From an uncultured bacterium (lineage in GTDB: Bacteria > Verrucomicrobiota > Kiritimatiellia > RFP12 > UBA1067): a stretch of DNA of 38,180 nucleotides. The stretch is taken from assembly GCA_902780865.1 (NCBI GenBank), contig CACZHC010000054.1, positions 1-38,180 on the forward strand. Reading direction: 5' to 3'. The position numbers and the translations under genes were made by a program. The notes under the pieces were generated by a model. It did not search any database. It saw only the letters and a program-made list of their open reading frames with translations, and had not been told where the DNA came from. Of this stretch, positions 34,502-38,180 are shown in pieces; position 1 is the stretch's first letter; each line of letters begins with the position of its first letter.

Positions 34502-35569
34502 ATGGCAAGCATACCGAAGATCAAAGGACAACGTAAGATCGCAAAGACGGAAATCGTGCCGTTCACGAGGCAGCTTGCCTCGATGATCGGTGCGGGCATG
34601 CCAATCCTCTCAACGATACAGACTCTCGAAGAGCAGTGCTCCAACCTTGAATTCAAAAAAGTCCTGACCCACCTCAGGGAAACGATTGAGGGCGGCGACC
34701 CCATCTCCAAGGGGCTCGCTTCGTTTCCAGTCCTGTTCGACGAAATGTACGTCAACATGGTGATGGCCGGCGAGCAGTCTGGCGAGTTCGCGGGCATCCT
34801 CAAGCGTCTTGGCGCAATCATACAGGCCACGGCCCGACTCAAGGGCAAGGTAAAAAGCGCGATGACATACCCCACCGTGATCGTCTCGATTGCGCTCCTT
34901 CTCGCCGGCGGCCTCATACAGTTCGTAGTGCCGATCTTCGCAGAGATGTTCTCCGGCTTCGGCAAGCCCCTTCCCGCGCTGACTCAGACGCTCGTAGACA
35001 TCTCAGATTTCGTCAAGGCATACTGGTACATCATCATAATTGTCGCCGGCGTGGCGATATGGGCATTCAGGACGTGGAAGAACACGGAGCGCGGGCACTA
35101 CAAGTTCGACGAGTTCAAGCTCAAGATGCCTGTCTTCGGAGTCCTTAACCTGAAGAGCGGCATAGGCAGGTTCTGCCGCCTTCTCGCGCAGATGACGAAC
35201 GCCGGCGTGCCGATCCTGAAGTCCCTCGAAGTCGTGGCGGGGTCGCTCGGCAACCGCGTCCTCGAAAAGTCTATCCTCGACGCACGCAAGGAAGTGGAGC
35301 AGGGCAACCAGCTTAATGTCGCCCTCGACGGCAAGCCGTACATGCCTATAATAATGGTCCGCATGATAGCCGCGGGCGAAAAGGCCGGCAAGGTCGAGGA
35401 CATGCTGGACTCCGTGGCGGACAGCTACGACGAAGAGGTCGAAGCCCTTCTCAGCACGCTGACGTCGCTGATGGAGCCGTTCCTCATGGTGTTCCTTGGC
35501 GCAATCATCGGCACCATCGTCCTTGCGATGTTCCTGCCGATCTTCAACATGGGCAGCCTTGCAAGCTGA
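34502..35569 (+). CDS. GspF/PilC-type inner-membrane platform protein
   Basis: 355 residues, slightly short for the family, lacking part of the usual N-terminal cytoplasmic region. Two GspF domains are visible: FTRQLASMIGAGMPILSTIQ (about 22-41) with the first membrane helix after SAMTYPTVIVSIALLLAGG, and FCRLLAQMTNAGVPILKSLE (about 223-242) followed by MIAAGEKAGKVEDMLDSVA. A final hydrophobic segment (MEPFLMVFLGAIIGTIVLAM) is the third helix. The protein links the GspE-type ATPase to the growing pilus base. It lies 47 bases after the ATPase gene. Confidence 0.94.
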   Translation: MASIPKIKGQRKIAKTEIVPFTRQLASMIGAGMPILSTIQTLEEQCSNLEFKKVLTHLRETIEGGDPISKGLASFPVLFDEMYVNMVMAGEQSGEFAGILKRLGAIIQATARLKGKVKSAMTYPTVIVSIALLLAGGLIQFVVPIFAEMFSGFGKPLPALTQTLVDISDFVKAYWYIIIIVAGVAIWAFRTWKNTERGHYKFDEFKLKMPVFGVLNLKSGIGRFCRLLAQMTNAGVPILKSLEVVAGSLGNRVLEKSILDARKEVEQGNQLNVALDGKPYMPIIMVRMIAAGEKAGKVEDMLDSVADSYDEEVEALLSTLTSLMEPFLMVFLGAIIGTIVLAMFLPIFNMGSLAS

Positions 35570-35596
35570 CAACGCCCGCAAAACCGGAGTGACGAC

Positions 35597-35971
35597 ATGA
35601 CAGACGAAATCAACACAACGGAAGAAACCAGCCGGCGCCTCGCAATAGCCGAGATGCAGGTCGAGAGATCGAAGGTCGTGATGGAGTCGCTCGCGGGCTT
35701 TTGCCACGCGCTCGGCCAGCCATCGACCGTCCTGCTGAGCTCCATAGAGCTTCTCAAGATGGACGGCATCGACGAGGAGACGAAGCGCCAGGTCATCGAC
35801 ATGTGCCACGAAGCCGTCCTCGAGATCAAGTCGCTGCTCGCCGAGATGAAGACGCGGCGCGAATACGTCGCCGAGGCCTATCTCGCCGGAAAGGCCGAGG
35901 CGGGCAACATGATCTCGCTCCCCGAATGGCGCGACAAGGCGCCGCCAAAGGCGAGCTGGGACAAGAAGTAG
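35597..35971 (+). CDS. Small protein like an isolated histidine-kinase dimerisation (DHp) domain
   Basis: 124 residues, GGAG ribosome site, 27 bases after gspF. It is nearly all helical. Residues 35-53 (FCHALGQPSTVLLSSIELL) look like the H-box of HisKA/DHp domains, with His37 followed by the LGQP variant of the usual LRTP. A second helix (ETKRQVIDMCHEAVLEIKSLLAEM, about 61-84) would complete the hairpin. There is no ATP-binding domain, sensor or membrane helix. It might take phosphate from a kinase elsewhere, or simply be a dimeric scaffold; His37 function is inferred from motif only. Confidence 0.7.
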   Translation: MTDEINTTEETSRRLAIAEMQVERSKVVMESLAGFCHALGQPSTVLLSSIELLKMDGIDEETKRQVIDMCHEAVLEIKSLLAEMKTRREYVAEAYLAGKAEAGNMISLPEWRDKAPPKASWDKK

Positions 35972-35974
35972 CGG

Positions 35975-36796
35975 CTAAAGGACGCGGTTGTCGATAAGCC
36001 GCGTCTTGCCGCAGAAGGCGGCAACGAGGACGCAGCACCCCTTCTTCGGCGTTTTGCGGGGCTCTAGCGTCTCGGCGTCAACGCACTCCACGTAGTCGAC
36101 TACAAGGCCTGCCTTTTCAAGCGACTTCCTGAGCGCCGCGAGAGTCTTTGCGCCGCCTTTTGCGCCAAACGACATGAGCGCACGGGATATCGCGACCGCC
36201 CTCTCGCGCTCCTCGGGCGAGAGATACGTGTTGCGCGACGAGCGGGCGAGACCGCTTTCCTCGCGCACGATCGGCGCGACGACGATCTTGAGGTCGAAGT
36301 TGAGGTCGCGCACCATGCGCTTTATGACCTGCGCCTGCTGATAGTCCTTCTGCCCGAACACCGCGAAGTCGGGATGGGCGAGGTTGAAGAGTTTCGCGAC
36401 GACGGTGCACACGCCGCGGAAATGCCCTGGGCGGCGCGCGCCGCAGAGCCCGCGCGAAAGATCCTCCTCGTTCACGTAGACGCTGTGGCGGTCAAGGTAC
36501 ATATTTGCCGGCGTCGGGAAGAACACCGCGGTCGCGCCCGCCTCGCGGCACTTGGCGAGATCCGCCTTCTCGTCGCGCGGATACTTTTCGTAGTCCTCGT
36601 TCGGACCGAACTGGACGGGATTCACGAAGACGCTCACGACAATTTCATCCGCACCGCGCCGCTTCGCCTCGCGGATCAATGAAAGATGTCCGTCGTGGAG
36701 ATATCCCATCGTCGGGACAAGCGCGATCTTGGCGCCTGCGAGCTTGCGCGCGCGGCACCACTTCTGGAGTTTCTGGGGTTCCTTGAAGATTTTCAT
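35975..36796 (-). CDS. panC: Pantothenate synthetase
   Basis: 273 residues, normal for PanC. ALVPTMGYLHDGHLSLI (25-41) holds the HDGH ATP site, and VSVFVNPVQFGPNEDYEKYPR, GHFRGVCTVVAKLFNL and FGQKDYQQAQVIKRM are family blocks. It condenses pantoate and beta-alanine using ATP, with a pantoyl-adenylate intermediate (coenzyme A path). No panB or panD is nearby. It lies downstream of dprA across a 110-base repeat-rich spacer. No Shine-Dalgarno is seen before the ATG. Its stop is 3 bases from the stop of the convergent DHp-like gene. Confidence 0.96.
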   Translation of the reverse strand: MKIFKEPQKLQKWCRARKLAGAKIALVPTMGYLHDGHLSLIREAKRRGADEIVVSVFVNPVQFGPNEDYEKYPRDEKADLAKCREAGATAVFFPTPANMYLDRHSVYVNEEDLSRGLCGARRPGHFRGVCTVVAKLFNLAHPDFAVFGQKDYQQAQVIKRMVRDLNFDLKIVVAPIVREESGLARSSRNTYLSPEERERAVAISRALMSFGAKGGAKTLAALRKSLEKAGLVVDYVECVDAETLEPRKTPKKGCCVLVAAFCGKTRLIDNRVL

Positions 36797-36906
36797 AGTA
36801 GGAGTTGGAGTTCAGAGTTGGAGTTGGAGAATGGAATTGATATCTTTTTTAGTAGAATTTTTAACGCAGAGACGCAGAGGCGCAGAGGGAGTTGGAGAGT
36901 GGAGGG
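36797..36906. repeat. Repeat-rich spacer between dprA and panC
   Basis: GGAGTT-like hexamers fill 36801-36829 and recur near 36889. GCAGAG-type octamers lie at 36864-36887, matching those at 679-702. An AT-rich stretch (36838-36863) lies between them. No clear promoter or gene. Confidence 0.75.
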
Positions 36907-37995
36907 TTAGGGGGCGCGAGGGAGAGCTACGCGGTTGCCGGGGAAGAAGCGTACGCGGCCCTTAAGCCGCAGAGCCATGCAAAGCGCATTGACCTTCTCG
37001 GCTGGAAGACCCGTCCGTCGGATGAGAACGTCCATGTGAACGCCCTCGGCATCCACTTCACGCATGATAAGAGCTTCCTCTACGGAATACTTGGGAGCTG
37101 GCGCCGACGAAACCTTGCGCGCCGCCTTCGATGGCTTGCGCTCCTCAGCGGGGACAAGCGGCGAAAGCTCCTCCTCGACGTCTGCGGCAGAGCGAACGAG
37201 CCGCGCGCCGTCGCGCAGCAGCGCGAGGCATCCCGCGCTCGAGCGGCTGTCGACACGCCCTGGAACCGCCATCACGACACGCCCCATGTCGGCCGCGAGC
37301 GAAGTCGTTATGAGCGTACCGCTCTTAATCGGCGACTCGACGGCAACTACGCCAGTCGCAAGCGCAGCAACGGTGTGGTTGCGCTGAGGGAACGTGTTCT
37401 GGTCCGGTGGTCGCCCAAAAGGAAATTCGCTCACTACCGCGCCGCCCTTCTCGACTATCTCGCGCGCAAGCCCGCGATTCTCCTCGGGATAGAACTCGTC
37501 AAGTCCCGAGCCGATAACGCCGACCGTCTTGCCGCCCGCGTCCAATGCGCCTCGATGGGACTCGGCGTCGATGCCGAGCGCAAGTCCCGAAAGCACCGTC
37601 CATCCGCTTTCGGCAAGGCCCCTCGCGATTTTGAACGACTGGTCGAGTCCGTAGGCAGTCGCGCGGCGCGTGCCGACTATCGCGACGGACGGCGACGAAA
37701 GGACGCTCGCATCGCCTTTGACATAGAGAGCAAGAGGGTGCGACGGCTGCTCGAGAAGCCGCGGCGGATACGCCGCGTCGACTGGGGTGATGATCTCTAC
37801 GCCGTATTTCTTCGCGAGAGAGAATTCCCTTTCCCAGTCAAGCTTGCCGCCGGAACGCGCGACTTTGTTAGGATACGCCTCGAACGCCGCGGCGACCGAG
37901 CCTGCGGCCGCTACAAGTCCGGCGACCTTTACTGAACCGACTTTGTCAAGAAGGTTGAAGGCGACATAGGCCTCGCGCTCGCTCAAACTGCCCAC
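36907..37995 (-). CDS. dprA: DNA-processing protein DprA
   Basis: 362 residues from a GTG start at 37995, chosen because it is the first in-frame start after the stop and precedes the typical LSEREAYVAFNLL. Rossmann-fold motifs: SVAIVGTRRATAYG (about 104-117), GLALGIDAESHRGAL and SGTLITTSLAADMGRVVMAVPG. The N-terminal helical part and a C-terminal winged helix (about 305-358, VHMDVLIRRTGLPAEKVNALCM) are present, so all three common domains are there. DprA loads RecA onto incoming single-stranded DNA during natural transformation. The window also holds type IV pilus-like genes, so competence is possible but unproven. Confidence 0.93.
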   Translation of the reverse strand: MGSLSEREAYVAFNLLDKVGSVKVAGLVAAAGSVAAAFEAYPNKVARSGGKLDWEREFSLAKKYGVEIITPVDAAYPPRLLEQPSHPLALYVKGDASVLSSPSVAIVGTRRATAYGLDQSFKIARGLAESGWTVLSGLALGIDAESHRGALDAGGKTVGVIGSGLDEFYPEENRGLAREIVEKGGAVVSEFPFGRPPDQNTFPQRNHTVAALATGVVAVESPIKSGTLITTSLAADMGRVVMAVPGRVDSRSSAGCLALLRDGARLVRSAADVEEELSPLVPAEERKPSKAARKVSSAPAPKYSVEEALIMREVDAEGVHMDVLIRRTGLPAEKVNALCMALRLKGRVRFFPGNRVALPRAP

Positions 37996-38025
37996 TTGAT
38001 TCCCCGTCCCTCGATATGATATACT
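37996..38025 (+). promoter_or_regulatory. tRNA-Glu promoter
   Basis: TTGATT (37996-38001), 18-base spacer, TGA-TATACT (hexamer 38020-38025). The tRNA begins 12 bases after the -10, allowing a 5-6-base 5' leader. Confidence 0.65.
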
Positions 38026-38037
38026 ATGCGCGTTTTT

Positions 38038-38112
38038 GGCCCCATCGTCTATCGGCTAGGACACGAGCTTTTCATGCTTGGTAGAGGAGTTCGACTCTCC
38101 TTGGGGCTGCCA
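38038..38112 (+). tRNA. tRNA-Glu (anticodon UUC), CCA encoded
   Basis: A 75-base cloverleaf. Acceptor arms are GGCCCCA (38038-38044) and TGGGGCT (38102-38108), with a G-U first pair, discriminator G at 38109 and CCA at 38110-38112. The anticodon stem CGAGC/GCTTG encloses loop TTTTCAT, with anticodon TTC at 38071-38073. The T arm AGGAG-TTCGACT-CTCCT is regular. The D arm matches bacterial tRNA-Glu (GTCTATCGGCTAGGAC). Confidence 0.97.
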
Positions 38113-38114
38113 CC

Positions 38115-38180
38115 TCACGACTTGTGCTTAAGCCTCTGGCTGACCGCAAGCATGCGCTCGCCGAGATCCTCGAAGCCGAC
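38115..38180 (-). CDS. C-terminal end of an unidentified gene (5' part outside window)
   Basis: An open frame enters from the window edge on the minus strand and stops with TGA at 38115-38117. It gives 21 residues ending LGERMLAVSQRLKHKS. Codon use is like the neighbours. The tail is too short to assign, and it ends 2 bases from the convergent tRNA-Glu. A chance open frame cannot be excluded. Confidence 0.4.
   Translation of the reverse strand, partial: VGFEDLGERMLAVSQRLKHKS

Overview
The window reads as an ordinary chromosomal stretch of a GC-rich, Gram-negative bacterium. LpxB (lipid A synthesis), a Sec-type signal peptide on a large glycosidase, a V-type ATP synthase B subunit, an SHD1 domain, type IV pilus/type II secretion genes and sugar-catabolism genes together suggest the Planctomycetes-Verrucomicrobia-Chlamydiae group, most likely Verrucomicrobiota/Kiritimatiellota. 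That placement is inference: there is no rRNA here. No phage, insertion sequence, integrase or CRISPR array was seen.

Layout. 1-3759 (minus strand) is a sugar-catabolic operon: class II aldolase, MFS transporter, PfkB kinase and a sugar isomerase cut by the window edge. A DeoR-type regulator (3898-4608) diverges from it. An isolated V-type ATP synthase subunit B gene follows (4678-6027), then 758 bases without a convincing gene, holding a 160-base imperfect palindrome. 6786-12641 (minus) has corA, pheS, an OPT-family transporter and a membrane-anchored protein with two CbxX-type AAA+ domains. 12671-15732 (minus) is thrH, amidase and a sodium:solute symporter. 15846-18034 (plus) is a two-gene unit: a small unknown protein and a P-loop GTPase with a membrane anchor, a Pro/Gln repeat stalk and an SHD1 domain. 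serC (18031-19128), smc-lpxB (19254-22843), a secreted SGNH plus GH78-like fusion (22883-26107), a second MFS transporter and asd (to 28390) follow on the minus strand.

28465-35971 is a divergent pilus/secretion locus. On the minus side are a TPR plus MshEN-like protein, two class III-type prepilins, a large PilX/GspK-like protein and a small membrane protein. On the plus side are the GspE/PilB ATPase, the GspF/PilC platform protein and a small protein resembling an isolated histidine-kinase dimerisation domain. No major pilin, prepilin peptidase or secretin is in the window. The end holds panC, dprA (GTG start), tRNA-Glu(UUC) and the tail of another gene.

Most interesting points: (i) an 836-residue SMC with both head halves intact but no recognisable hinge; (ii) a repeated promoter style, an extended -10 (TGG-TATAAT or TGG-TAAAAT), placed 6-9 bases from the start codon of several genes that lack a Shine-Dalgarno sequence, pointing to widespread leaderless mRNAs; (iii) the GTPase/SHD1 pair; (iv) the tandem AAA+ membrane protein paired with an OPT transporter; (v) a stand-alone DHp-like protein in the pilus operon; (vi) intergenic spacers built of 6-9-base tandem repeats.
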